DNA of 64,000 bases from Limnobacter alexandrii. Lineage in GTDB: Bacteria; Pseudomonadota; Gammaproteobacteria; Burkholderiales; Burkholderiaceae_B. The translations under genes were made by a program, and so were the position numbers. Under the pieces are notes generated by a model. It was not told where the DNA came from. It did no database searches and saw only the letters and a list, made by a program, of their open reading frames with translations. Where the stretch lies: the NCBI RefSeq assembly GCF_005871185.1, contig NZ_SWKN01000010.1, forward strand, positions 124,001 through 188,000, in the 5' to 3' direction. This document shows, in pieces, positions 14,947-21,857 of the stretch (position 1 is the first letter of the stretch; the number at the start of each line of letters is the position of its first letter).

Positions 14947-15681
14947 TTAATCGAGATTGATCTTTTTCCAATTTTTTTGCAAATAGAGCATGTCAGCTAA
15001 GGCATGCGCTGCGTCATCGCTGATATGCGTTGTTTCAGAGTATTTGCCACTTAGTCTTACCACTTTCTTATCGGGGTTTTTTGAAATGCAGGTAGCCAAT
15101 TCCCTAGCTTTGCCGCTAAGGGGAACGTCAATCGATTCATAAACACTACCTCTGCCGACGTCTCGGTATGCGTCCTTGTAAGGTAAAGAAAGTACAAAAG
15201 TTTTCTCTCCGCATCTAGCGTGAATTTCTTTAAAAAAAATCCAGCTTTCGCCGGTATATCCTGTGCTGAGATAAAACTTAGGTTTTCCGTTTACTGTTTC
15301 AAGTTTGATTTCAAGGGCATAGAAAAGGCTTGGCACATCTTTGTGTCTGTAGAATTTTGAATCTGTAATTGGATCTTGGTAGTAAAGCTCTAGGCTATTT
15401 TTGGACGGTGCAGGTCTAACATTGGCAACTGGATTTAATATGCTTTCGATGCTACTTCCTTGCAGAAGCAAATTGGCGATGTTGGCAGCTTTCCCGCCCT
15501 CTTCAGTTCCAGGGTACCTATCTCTGACAAGCATTGCCTGAGCGGTTATTGCATCTCGACTGTGCACATTCGTGCTAGAAAGCATGCTTTGTAATTTTTT
15601 AAAATCTTCGGAAGCACTTTGAGCCAAAGCTGCATTTATCCAAAAAGCGAATCCAATAAAAACAAGTGTTTTTTTCAACAT
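14947..15681 (-). CDS. Secreted protein encoded directly behind cI (244 aa)
   Basis: Not recognised. A clear Sec signal peptide (MLKKTLVFIGFAFWINAALA, cleavage before QSASE) predicts a periplasmic product. The mature part is mixed alpha/beta with two cysteines (about 170 and 209) that could form a disulfide. The ATG at 15681 follows GAGGA, which overlaps the cI stop codon, so it is translationally coupled to the repressor and made in the lysogen. It occupies the place of lambda rexBA, between cI and OL. Lysogenic conversion or superinfection exclusion is therefore the leading guess, but nothing in the sequence proves it. The DNA is AT-rich. Confidence 0.75.
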   Translation of the reverse strand: MLKKTLVFIGFAFWINAALAQSASEDFKKLQSMLSSTNVHSRDAITAQAMLVRDRYPGTEEGGKAANIANLLLQGSSIESILNPVANVRPAPSKNSLELYYQDPITDSKFYRHKDVPSLFYALEIKLETVNGKPKFYLSTGYTGESWIFFKEIHARCGEKTFVLSLPYKDAYRDVGRGSVYESIDVPLSGKARELATCISKNPDKKVVRLSGKYSETTHISDDAAHALADMLYLQKNWKKINLD

Positions 15682-15689
15682 GAAGTCCT

Positions 15690-16418
15690 CTAAAGTGCTC
15701 GACCGTTCCACGCCCATACCACCCGACCGTGCACGGTAACCTCGTGATTCCCATTAAGCACGTCTACGGTTTTAACTGTTGGATTATCGCTGCTGACTTC
15801 AAAGCTGCCATCCATTCGTTGTCGCACTCTTTTAATAAAAAGCCGCTCATGTGCACTCAGTACATAGACCCCGTCAATGTCTATTTTGGATTTTGAAACA
15901 TCAACTAAAAGCAAATCGCCATCTAAAAAAGTTGGCTGCATGCTGTCCCCAGCTCCAGTGATTACTCTTAGGTTGTCTGGCCTGGCCTTTACGTTGCGCT
16001 CTAACCAATATCGACTCACTGGTAGGACATCGATTATCTGATCGCCATCGTAATTTAATGGCTCACCGCCCCCCATGGACGGCATCGCTGCGAGAACCGG
16101 TATTTCTATTTTTCCCGAATGCTCGGCACAGCTAGCCTTAATAAGGTTTTGTGTTAGATCTTGGTGTACGTGGTTGATTGGATCAATATGTTCAGTGCCC
16201 AGCCGCATTGGGCCTCTTCCGGTTGCCAGCCAATCAGGCGTCACATTTAAAAATCGTGCAGCTTTTATCAAGTTGCTGGCTTCAATGGTTTTAGTTTTGC
16301 CAGAAAACCAGTCATTTACCGATGGCGTGCTAATACCTACGGCGTCAGCTATTGATTTTTTTGTTTTCCTTGGAGGGCCAAGCCTGGCTTGTTCCAAACG
16401 CTCTGCTAGTGATTTCAT
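15690..16418 (-). CDS. CI/LexA-type prophage repressor (HTH plus S24 peptidase)
   Basis: 242 residues. An N-terminal XRE helix-turn-helix (about 8-65; KKSIADAVGISTPSVNDWFSGK) binds operators. The C-terminal S24 domain carries the nucleophile S159 (GDSMQPTF) and general base K196 (RLFIKRV), so RecA-stimulated self-cleavage and SOS induction are expected. The region near residue 110 (VLAAMPSMGGGE) is where the cleavage bond would lie, but it is not the classic Ala-Gly pair. Divergent from cro, it is followed by a coupled secreted-protein gene. A 12-bp operator (16419-16430) covers its own ribosome site, suggesting autoregulation. Confidence 0.93.
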   Translation of the reverse strand: MKSLAERLEQARLGPPRKTKKSIADAVGISTPSVNDWFSGKTKTIEASNLIKAARFLNVTPDWLATGRGPMRLGTEHIDPINHVHQDLTQNLIKASCAEHSGKIEIPVLAAMPSMGGGEPLNYDGDQIIDVLPVSRYWLERNVKARPDNLRVITGAGDSMQPTFLDGDLLLVDVSKSKIDIDGVYVLSAHERLFIKRVRQRMDGSFEVSSDNPTVKTVDVLNGNHEVTVHGRVVWAWNGRAL

Positions 16419-16483
16419 TAGGTAATCCTAACGTATGTAGGATTAGGTATGCCCTTGACATAAATGATAGGCATGCCTAATAT
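16419..16483 (+). promoter_or_regulatory. OR region: three operators and the PR promoter
   Basis: PR: -35 TTGACA (16455-16460), a 17-base spacer, -10 TAATAT (16478-16483). Operators: TAGGCATGCCTA (16468-16479) between the boxes, TAGGTATGCCCT (16444-16455) just upstream of the -35, and TAGGTAATCCTA (16419-16430) directly in front of the cI ATG. Centre spacings are 24-25 bp. TAATCCTA-N7-TAGGATTA (16423-16445) is also a perfect inverted repeat that would form a hairpin over the cI ribosome site. Confidence 0.82.
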
Positions 16484-16513
16484 TTGTGGGTGTTCAAATA
16501 TTGAAATCATCAA

Positions 16514-16771
16514 ATGAGCCCAGACAAAATTATTGATGAACTAGGTGGAACGACCGTAGTAGCCAGTTTTTTTGGAATTCGTCCACCCTCTGTTTCTGAG
16601 TGGAGATCGAACGGCATCCCAAAAGACCGGCTCATCTGTCTGGCTGCGATGTGTGAAAGCAAGGGCATTTCATCTCGAAAGGAGTTGTTTCCTAACGAGT
16701 GGCATTTAATTTGGCCAGAGTTGAAAAATGTCGCCATGGATCCACCGGAAAGGAGTTCCTCACTTGTCTAG
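16514..16771 (+). CDS. Cro-like repressor
   Basis: 85 residues, a single Cro/YdaS-type helix-turn-helix: IIDELGGTTVVASFFGIRPPSVSEWRSNGIP (about 6-36) aligned with Cro-family regulators that sit divergent to CI. It is the first gene of the PR transcript and would shut off cI by binding the shared operators. The start follows PR by about 25 bases; no strong ribosome site is visible. The 3' end overlaps the next gene by 44 bases. Confidence 0.8.
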   Translation: MSPDKIIDELGGTTVVASFFGIRPPSVSEWRSNGIPKDRLICLAAMCESKGISSRKELFPNEWHLIWPELKNVAMDPPERSSSLV

Positions 16772-17075
16772 TCAAGCCTTGATTTCGATTTTTAGCCCGG
16801 CCAAGTCCGCATTTGTTATCGAGCCTGATGGAACCGCCAGCATGGGCCTGTGGTTCTGGTTGCGTTGCGACCTGCACTGCGTGTGGGTTCAATTGGTTAC
16901 CGATTTCACATCCAGCGGGCAGCCAATTGGCTACGCAAAACTCATCAACACCGGCGAGGTCGAGAACGGCTTGTTTGCCTACTGGCTGTCCGCCGTGGTG
17001 CCCAATTTGCCCGAGGGAGAAAGTCTCAGCTCCGCAAAAGAGTTCATCAACATTCAAGGGGTAGGGCATGGCTGA
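16728..17075 (+). CDS. Hypothetical phage protein (115 aa)
   Basis: Not recognised. A mixed strand/helix protein with several tryptophans (MGLWFWLRCDLHCVWVQL). It overlaps cro by 44 bases at its start and the next gene by eight at its end. Of three open frames here this one has the most protein-like composition and the best chaining with its neighbours. Confidence 0.6.
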   Translation: MSPWIHRKGVPHLSSQALISIFSPAKSAFVIEPDGTASMGLWFWLRCDLHCVWVQLVTDFTSSGQPIGYAKLINTGEVENGLFAYWLSAVVPNLPEGESLSSAKEFINIQGVGHG

Positions 17076-17331
17076 TTTAGATCTGAAGCTAAAGCCGCAG
17101 TTGGATGAAGAGGCGGTTATTTCGACTCTCAAAGAGCTGACGCGACTTTTCGAGTTGTTTCCCGAAGAAAAAATTGAGTTTCGAAAAAGATTCAACTGCA
17201 TTTCTGACGTGATGGTCATGGCTGAGCCGGAAATGCAGGGTGATTCAGTCCTTTCATATCGAATCCAGGTTAATCCAGAAATCGAAGCTCTCATCAAGAC
17301 CCTCCAGAAAAAAGAGGCTAAGCATGGCTAA
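17068..17331 (+). CDS. Hypothetical phage protein (87 aa)
   Basis: Not recognised. Acidic, helical, soluble (MADLDLKLKPQLDEEAVISTLKELTRLF...). Both ends overlap neighbours by eight bases, typical of the PR early operon. Confidence 0.65.
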   Translation: MADLDLKLKPQLDEEAVISTLKELTRLFELFPEEKIEFRKRFNCISDVMVMAEPEMQGDSVLSYRIQVNPEIEALIKTLQKKEAKHG

Positions 17332-17590
17332 GCGATACGCAGAAAGGTTTGTTCCAGCGCTTGAGCCAACAATTAAATGTTTGAAAAAGCCAACCCAATC
17401 TGATTTGGAATTCCGCTCAAGGATTGATTTGATGAATTCTAGGCTACGAGAACAAGGGCTTAAGTATCGTGATTCCCATCTTGAGCTCCAGCGTTCAATG
17501 TGTCGATTAATGCGCGAAGAGAGGCAGCGTAATCGGCCTTGGAATCGTCTTCTTCGATGGATTCGAGGTGTATTTGTAGCCCGGCAATGA
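17324..17590 (+). CDS. Hypothetical basic phage protein (88 aa)
   Basis: Not recognised. Very basic, helical (MAKRYAERFVPALEPTIKCLKK... ending RWIRGVFVARQ), about a quarter Arg/Lys. The internal ATG at 17324 follows AAAGAGG and overlaps the previous gene by eight bases; the upstream in-frame start at 17240 would lie deep inside that gene. The 3' part overlaps a convergent gene on the other strand. Confidence 0.6.
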   Translation: MAKRYAERFVPALEPTIKCLKKPTQSDLEFRSRIDLMNSRLREQGLKYRDSHLELQRSMCRLMREERQRNRPWNRLLRWIRGVFVARQ

Positions 17591-17723
17591 CAGCGTTTAA
17601 CCGAGGAACCTGCATAGCTATGAAGGTCGTCAGTACTTGTAAAGCCGATACCTGGGCGAGCAGCCGAATGTTCTGCTTTTCCATTAAATCTAACAAGGCT
17701 AAATATTTTTCTGAATCGTTCAC
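17460..17723 (-). CDS. Hypothetical helical protein, convergent to the early operon (87 aa)
   Basis: Not recognised. Reads as an amphipathic helical protein (NDSEKYLALLDLMEKQNIRLLAQ...). The GTG at 17723 is preferred because AAGGAG lies six bases in front of it; longer starts at 17801 or 17819 lack such a site. It lies antisense to the last 131 bases of the 17324-17590 gene. The pairing of two plausible frames on opposite strands is odd, so confidence is moderate. Confidence 0.5.
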   Translation of the reverse strand: MNDSEKYLALLDLMEKQNIRLLAQVSALQVLTTFIAMQVPRLNAVIAGLQIHLESIEEDDSKADYAASLRALIDTLNAGAQDGNHDT

Positions 17724-17858
17724 AGGTAGCTCCTTGTGTGCATTGAGGGGTGTGGTGTTCCCAGTGTGCCATGGAGTTACCGCCTTTTTTAAGTTTTGCA
17801 TGGGCTCAGTTTGGCTCAAGCACTTTTGAATGTCAGCTTCAAACCAAGGGAGATATTG

Positions 17859-18131
17859 ATGTCAGATCAAGTTCCAAATAATCAAAGCAGAAAACGAAAG
17901 GAAATAACTTTCACTGAGCTTCAGCAGGAATTTAATTTCCTGAAAATCAGACAAGCCTTGCTTGAGCAATGTGCCGCGCTTACACGCCAAATTGAACAAC
18001 TTGAGCTTATCCGCAATGACCCCAATCAGTTGGCGCAGTTTATTAAACAGGAATCAAAACCAAGCGATCGAGAAATTTTGCTTTCGATTGATTCTTCTTT
18101 GAAGAAGTTGGTGTTGATGCATCGCGTTTAA
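17859..18131 (+). CDS. Hypothetical coiled-coil phage protein (90 aa)
   Basis: Not recognised. Residues 15-60 (FTELQQEFNFLKIRQALLEQ...) form a strong heptad-like helix. AAGGGA precedes the ATG at 17859. It lies between the early hypothetical genes and the CII-like regulator. Confidence 0.65.
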   Translation: MSDQVPNNQSRKRKEITFTELQQEFNFLKIRQALLEQCAALTRQIEQLELIRNDPNQLAQFIKQESKPSDREILLSIDSSLKKLVLMHRV

Positions 18132-18158
18132 GTTTTTTTAAGTTTTGGAGGGGAGTAA

Positions 18159-18695
18159 ATGAATATCGACGATGTAAACCATGGCTTGTCGGTTCGCGAT
18201 GCGGCTTACCACACGGTTCACGATTACCCAGGCGGTGCCATGGCCTTGGGTATTCGCATGGGCGTAAATGGCATGACATTGAGCCACCAGGTGAACCCAA
18301 ACAATGTGGGAAAGTTTCACTTAAGCATTGAAAAGGCCACTGACATACAGGCTTTATCGCAAGATTATCGAATTCTTCACAGCATGGCCCGTGAACTTGG
18401 CCATGTGGCTATCAAGGTTGACCAGGCTGAAGAAGAAAACGTACTGGCCAGCATTGCAGATACGGTTAAAGAGTTTTCTGGATACCTTACTTCGGTATCA
18501 GACGCTGTGGCTGACAGCCGGGTAACCGATAACGAACTTCGTGAAATCGATGAGCACTTGTGTGAAATGGTGCAGCAGGCCAACCAATTGCGCGCTGTTG
18601 TCGCTCACATGAACGATCAGCTAAAGCAGCGGGTTGTTGACCTTCACGGCAAAGGAAAAGCTATTACCGCCAAAATCCGCAAGGGCAGGGGATAA
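18159..18695 (+). CDS. CII-like phage regulatory protein (phage CP76 family)
   Basis: 178 residues. Residues 10-75 (SVRDAAYHTVHDYPGGAMAL, VNPNNVGKFHLSIEKA, YRILHSMARELG) match the phage CP76/CII-type regulators that choose between lysis and lysogeny in many proteobacterial phages. The C-terminal half is a long helical region likely to oligomerise. GGAGGGG lies upstream of the ATG. It is placed in the PR operon after cro, as expected for a CII role. Confidence 0.8.
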   Translation: MNIDDVNHGLSVRDAAYHTVHDYPGGAMALGIRMGVNGMTLSHQVNPNNVGKFHLSIEKATDIQALSQDYRILHSMARELGHVAIKVDQAEEENVLASIADTVKEFSGYLTSVSDAVADSRVTDNELREIDEHLCEMVQQANQLRAVVAHMNDQLKQRVVDLHGKGKAITAKIRKGRG

Positions 18696-18698
18696 CCC

Positions 18699-18950
18699 AT
18701 GGCTCGCCCGCTTTCAGATCACGCAAAAAAGTTGATTGACTACCTTGATGCCAAACCGGCCACCTTGGCAGCAGCTGCACGTGATTTGGGCATTGAATAT
18801 AAGGCTGCTGACAAACTGATTAATCGTTTGAGATATGCCGAGCGGGTTTTGGTTTTAAAGAAAGAACGTTTTGCTCATTGCCGCAAGCCAGTTGCCTTGT
18901 ATGCCACACCGCAGTGGTGGGAGCGCAATAAGGACAAGGAGGCTGCATGA
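18699..18950 (+). CDS. Small winged-helix-like phage protein (83 aa)
   Basis: MARPLSDHAKKLIDYLDAKPATLAAAARDLGI... has the pattern of a compact HTH: a helix, a turn and KAADKLINRLRYAERVLVL, a possible recognition helix and wing. Just upstream of the replication-type gene with a four-base overlap (ATGA), it may act in replication or control. No specific family is recognised. Confidence 0.65.
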   Translation: MARPLSDHAKKLIDYLDAKPATLAAAARDLGIEYKAADKLINRLRYAERVLVLKKERFAHCRKPVALYATPQWWERNKDKEAA

Positions 18951-20026
18951 GCGATGCTGTTGATCGCGAAGCGCAAGCGCAGCTGGTGCAGCAAATTAAA
19001 GCGTTGCCCGACAATGACCGGCGCGAGGCCCTTGAAGAGTTTGAAGAAATCTACGGGCGTTCCCGCGCTGAAAGCCTGCGCAAGGAAATTGAAACACAGA
19101 TCGCCGTCGATGCTGGCCGCTTGGTGGGGTGGGATGGTGAACAGTTCACCAACCTGTCCCCTGAAAAGCTGGCTGCATGGAAGCGTGCATACCCTGGTGT
19201 TGCCATTGATAGGGAAGTAGCCAAAGCCACAGCCTATTTGCAGGCCAATCCTGGTGCAGTTAAAAGCCGGTATGAACGGTTTATGACCAACTGGCTGAAT
19301 AAGGAATTGAGCCGCTCTGTGCGCACCAGGCGTAGGGAAGGAAAGGTGAGCATGTCGCAACTGCACATCATGTTTTTGCAGCAACACGACGCCACACGCA
19401 TATGCCCAGCCAATGAACTGATTGAGCACCTAAAGCGCAGCCCTGTGGGAATGCGCTACGTGGTCGACTGGTTGTTCGACCGGATGATCAACATATGGGG
19501 CTCTGCATTCTCATCGAAGTGGGCCGGCCTTGATGTTGCTCAAATGAAAAACGAGTGGTGCAGCGACCTGCACAAGTTAACCATTGATGAGATTAAAACG
19601 GGTGCAAGGCGCATTAAGGAGGAATGCACATTCCCAGTGTCCCGCCCCGAATTCATCCAGTTGTGCCGACCCACTCAAAGCATTGAAACCACATTCATGC
19701 AGTGCGCAAGCCTTGCAGCCAGGCACCTGCATGACCATGCAACGCCATGGCCCGGTGCTGTGGAGTACTGGACAGCACAGCGCTTTGGCATGGCCGCACT
19801 GGCTCAATCCACCTGGGTTGCTGCCAAGGCGCAATTCACAGGTATTTATCACGATTGCCTTACCCAGCAAGAGGAGGGCGTTCTGCCCGCTTTGCCGCCA
19901 GCTGTACCGCGCATAGTTGGCCCTGCTGAGAAGGTGCGTACTGATGCAGGCAGCGCCGCCCTGGCGCATGCACGAGCCTTGCTGAAAGGCAAGGGAATGC
20001 AGCAAAGCCATGGAGGCCGTATGTAA
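18947..20026 (+). CDS. Probable phage replication protein
   Basis: 359 residues, soluble. The N-terminal half is highly charged. The segment AVKSRYERFMTNWLNKELSR (about 103-122) and the helical domain around 150-250 (WLFDRMINIWGSAFSSKW..., TIDEIKTGARRI) resemble phage helicase-loader / replication P-type proteins, which often have a W-x-R-M/D-R-M motif here. Position after the CII-like gene and before the Q-like gene also fits the lambda O/P slot. No initiator (O-type) gene is obvious, so the preceding HTH protein may serve that role. Function is inferred mainly from context. Confidence 0.55.
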   Translation: MSDAVDREAQAQLVQQIKALPDNDRREALEEFEEIYGRSRAESLRKEIETQIAVDAGRLVGWDGEQFTNLSPEKLAAWKRAYPGVAIDREVAKATAYLQANPGAVKSRYERFMTNWLNKELSRSVRTRRREGKVSMSQLHIMFLQQHDATRICPANELIEHLKRSPVGMRYVVDWLFDRMINIWGSAFSSKWAGLDVAQMKNEWCSDLHKLTIDEIKTGARRIKEECTFPVSRPEFIQLCRPTQSIETTFMQCASLAARHLHDHATPWPGAVEYWTAQRFGMAALAQSTWVAAKAQFTGIYHDCLTQQEEGVLPALPPAVPRIVGPAEKVRTDAGSAALAHARALLKGKGMQQSHGGRM

Positions 20027-20382
20027 GCCGCAGCCAAACCGCCTGCTGGCTTTACGGGCTCGACACATTTTTCCAGCGGGTGTACGCACTAAAAAGAGCG
20101 CAAGGTGCAAGCGTGGGGGCGAAGGTCCAGAGCGCGCGCGGGGAGGGTTTTGCCTCCAAAAGTCTGGACCAGTAATGGAGCCAACACGCTGCCATTACCC
20201 GCAAATCGACCGACCGACTGACGGGCAAACGATTTTTTAAGCGGCACGCCTGAACCTGCAACTTGCCGTGCGGGTTTGGGGGAGCTATGCCGCTTTACTC
20301 CCTCACTTCCATCGAGGCAAATGGTTTTAAACCAAGCAGGTGATTAAACGAATTATTTAAGAAAACAGAAGGGGGAGAAATT
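20027..20382. other. 356-base gap between replication and Q-like genes
   Basis: No convincing gene. The left half is GC-rich with short CGAC reiterations near 20204-20222; the right half is AT-rich just before the Q-like gene. A 76-codon frame (20010-20240) has poor composition. A strong GGGGGAG precedes a tiny 18-codon frame at 20287-20343 (MPLYSLTSIEANGFKPSR), possibly a leader peptide. The region could hold regulatory or origin sequences, but no iterons are visible. Confidence 0.4.
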
Positions 20383-20799
20383 TTGCGGGCGAACCACTTT
20401 GATGAAAAGCTGAAGAACTGGGGCGAATGGATGCGCAAGGGCAAGGAAGGCGGGCTGGGCTTTCGCAACAGTCAACTGGCCGGGTTGATGGGCCGAAGTG
20501 AGCGGGCCGAGGCAGGCTGCATTATTCCGATTGACGATGTAGATGCCAGCCGTATCGATGATGCTGTGCGGTCGCTACCCATTGAGCTTCAGCGCATAGC
20601 CATGGCCTGGTATGTAGAGGGCTTAAGTATTCGTCAGTGCGCAAAAAAGCTGAGCTGCAGCACCACCACTGTGCCTGTACGGGTTGATGACTTGTGCCGT
20701 GGCGTTGAAGTTTGGTGGTCCAATATGCGGGCAAGAAAAGAAAGTTTTTCCCGCGATGGGAAAAAAAGAGTTTCGGCGATTAATACACTTTGTGATTAA
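20383..20799 (+). CDS. Q-like late antitermination protein
   Basis: 138 residues from a TTG start at 20383, chosen because GGGGGAG lies six bases upstream. Residues 60-115 (SLPIELQRIAMAWYVEGLSIRQCAKKLSCSTTTVPVRVDDL) have the helix-turn-helix arrangement of phage antitermination Q and related sigma-like regulators. It is the last gene before the terminator at 20872 and the HNH/terminase late operon, the expected position for a late-gene activator. The exact Q subfamily is not certain. Confidence 0.65.
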   Translation: MRANHFDEKLKNWGEWMRKGKEGGLGFRNSQLAGLMGRSERAEAGCIIPIDDVDASRIDDAVRSLPIELQRIAMAWYVEGLSIRQCAKKLSCSTTTVPVRVDDLCRGVEVWWSNMRARKESFSRDGKKRVSAINTLCD

Positions 20800-20871
20800 A
20801 TCAGCTATGCTTCGCGAAAGCTTTGTCTCCTCCTCCTTGAAGTTGTTTTCGCAAGCTGAAGCAAAGTGTTG

Positions 20872-20911
20872 AAAACCCCGTAAAGCCTAGCTCTGCGGGG
20901 TTTTCTTTTTT
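20872..20911 (+). terminator. Terminator in front of the late operon
   Basis: AAAACCCCG and CGGGGTTTT pair across a 15-base loop, followed by CTTTTTT. It lies between the Q-like gene and the HNH gene, so late transcripts must read through it, as lambda Q does at tR'. Confidence 0.8.
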
Positions 20912-20921
20912 GGAATCGGTT

Positions 20922-21239
20922 ATGCATGAAGAAAGAAAGTCAGCCGCAGCGCGAGGTTATGGCAGGGCTTGGCAAAAGTATCGGCTCACCTTTCTTCGAG
21001 AGCATCCACTGTGCCAAATGCACCTGGCAATTGGTGGCGTTGTACAGGCCACAGTTGTTGACCACATTATTCCTCACAAGGGTAATCAATCGCTGTTTTG
21101 GGATCCAAAGAATCATCAGGCGGTTTGCAAACCATGCCATGACAGGCACAAGCAGCGGCTTGAAAAGTCGGGCGTTTTGGTTGGGTGCGATGAAAGTGGG
21201 TTGCCGTTTGATCCCGGCCATCATTGGAACAAGCAGTAG
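20922..21239 (+). CDS. HNH endonuclease (terminase-associated)
   Basis: 105 residues. The HNH motif is complete: VVDHIIPHKG, then WDPKNHQAVCKPCHDRHKQ, with a CxxC zinc knuckle formed by the C-terminal pair and an earlier cysteine (PLCQMH). In HK97-type phages this enzyme lies directly before the terminase genes and helps packaging-site cleavage. The ATG at 20922 is used; the upstream TTG has no ribosome site. Confidence 0.9.
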   Translation: MHEERKSAAARGYGRAWQKYRLTFLREHPLCQMHLAIGGVVQATVVDHIIPHKGNQSLFWDPKNHQAVCKPCHDRHKQRLEKSGVLVGCDESGLPFDPGHHWNKQ

Positions 21240-21353
21240 GCAGGGGGGGCGGGTTCAATCTCTAAGACCTCTCGGCTGTAGACCGATCCCGAACCTTTAT
21301 TTGCACAACCGCGAAATGAATAGGGGGTACCCCCTCAGGAATTGGAGAAGGAT

Positions 21354-21857
21354 ATGGCAGGTAGACCACCCAAGCCATCCGCATTGAAACTTGTGGAAGG
21401 TAATCGCGGCAAGCGCGCCACCACCAAGCAAGAACCCGATCCAGATTATCTGTTTGACCTCACCGCGCCGCAATGGCTGCCTGCCCGTGCCAAGTTGGTG
21501 TGGGAAGAAGTGGCGCCGCAACTTTCGCGCGCAAAACTATTGACCGAGGTTGATGTCCAGGCGCTGGCCATGGGCTGCGTGGCGATTGCGCAGTATCGGG
21601 CAGCGGTGGCCAAAACAGGCGAAGACTTGATCAAGTCGAAAGTTGAACTGAACGATGAAGGCAAAGAAGTGGTTGTTGGAGAACACATCAACCCGTGGGC
21701 ATTGATTCAATCAATGACATTTAAGCAAGCCATGGTGATTTTTCAGCAGTTTGGAATGTCCCCAGCTGCGCGCACTCGAATCGCGGTGAACCCGCAAGGC
21801 AGTTTATTCCCGAATGACAACTCGCAAAGCAAAGCAGGCAAGTACTTCCAGACGTGA
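21354..21857 (+). CDS. Terminase small subunit, P27 family
   Basis: 167 residues starting MAGRPPKPSALKLVEGNRGKR, the standard start of P27-family small terminases. It recognises the packaging site on the phage genome and loads the large subunit. GGAGAAGG precedes the ATG at 21354. It overlaps the large-subunit gene by 44 bases. Confidence 0.9.
   Translation: MAGRPPKPSALKLVEGNRGKRATTKQEPDPDYLFDLTAPQWLPARAKLVWEEVAPQLSRAKLLTEVDVQALAMGCVAIAQYRAAVAKTGEDLIKSKVELNDEGKEVVVGEHINPWALIQSMTFKQAMVIFQQFGMSPAARTRIAVNPQGSLFPNDNSQSKAGKYFQT

Noticed and set aside
17254-17772. 172-codon reverse-strand frame
   Set aside because: Overlaps two better frames, is very His/Cys/Arg-rich and has no start signal.
20010-20240. 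76-codon rightward frame in the gap after the replication gene
   Set aside because: Poor composition, low similarity to anything recognised, and starts inside the previous gene; kept only as a note on the gap.
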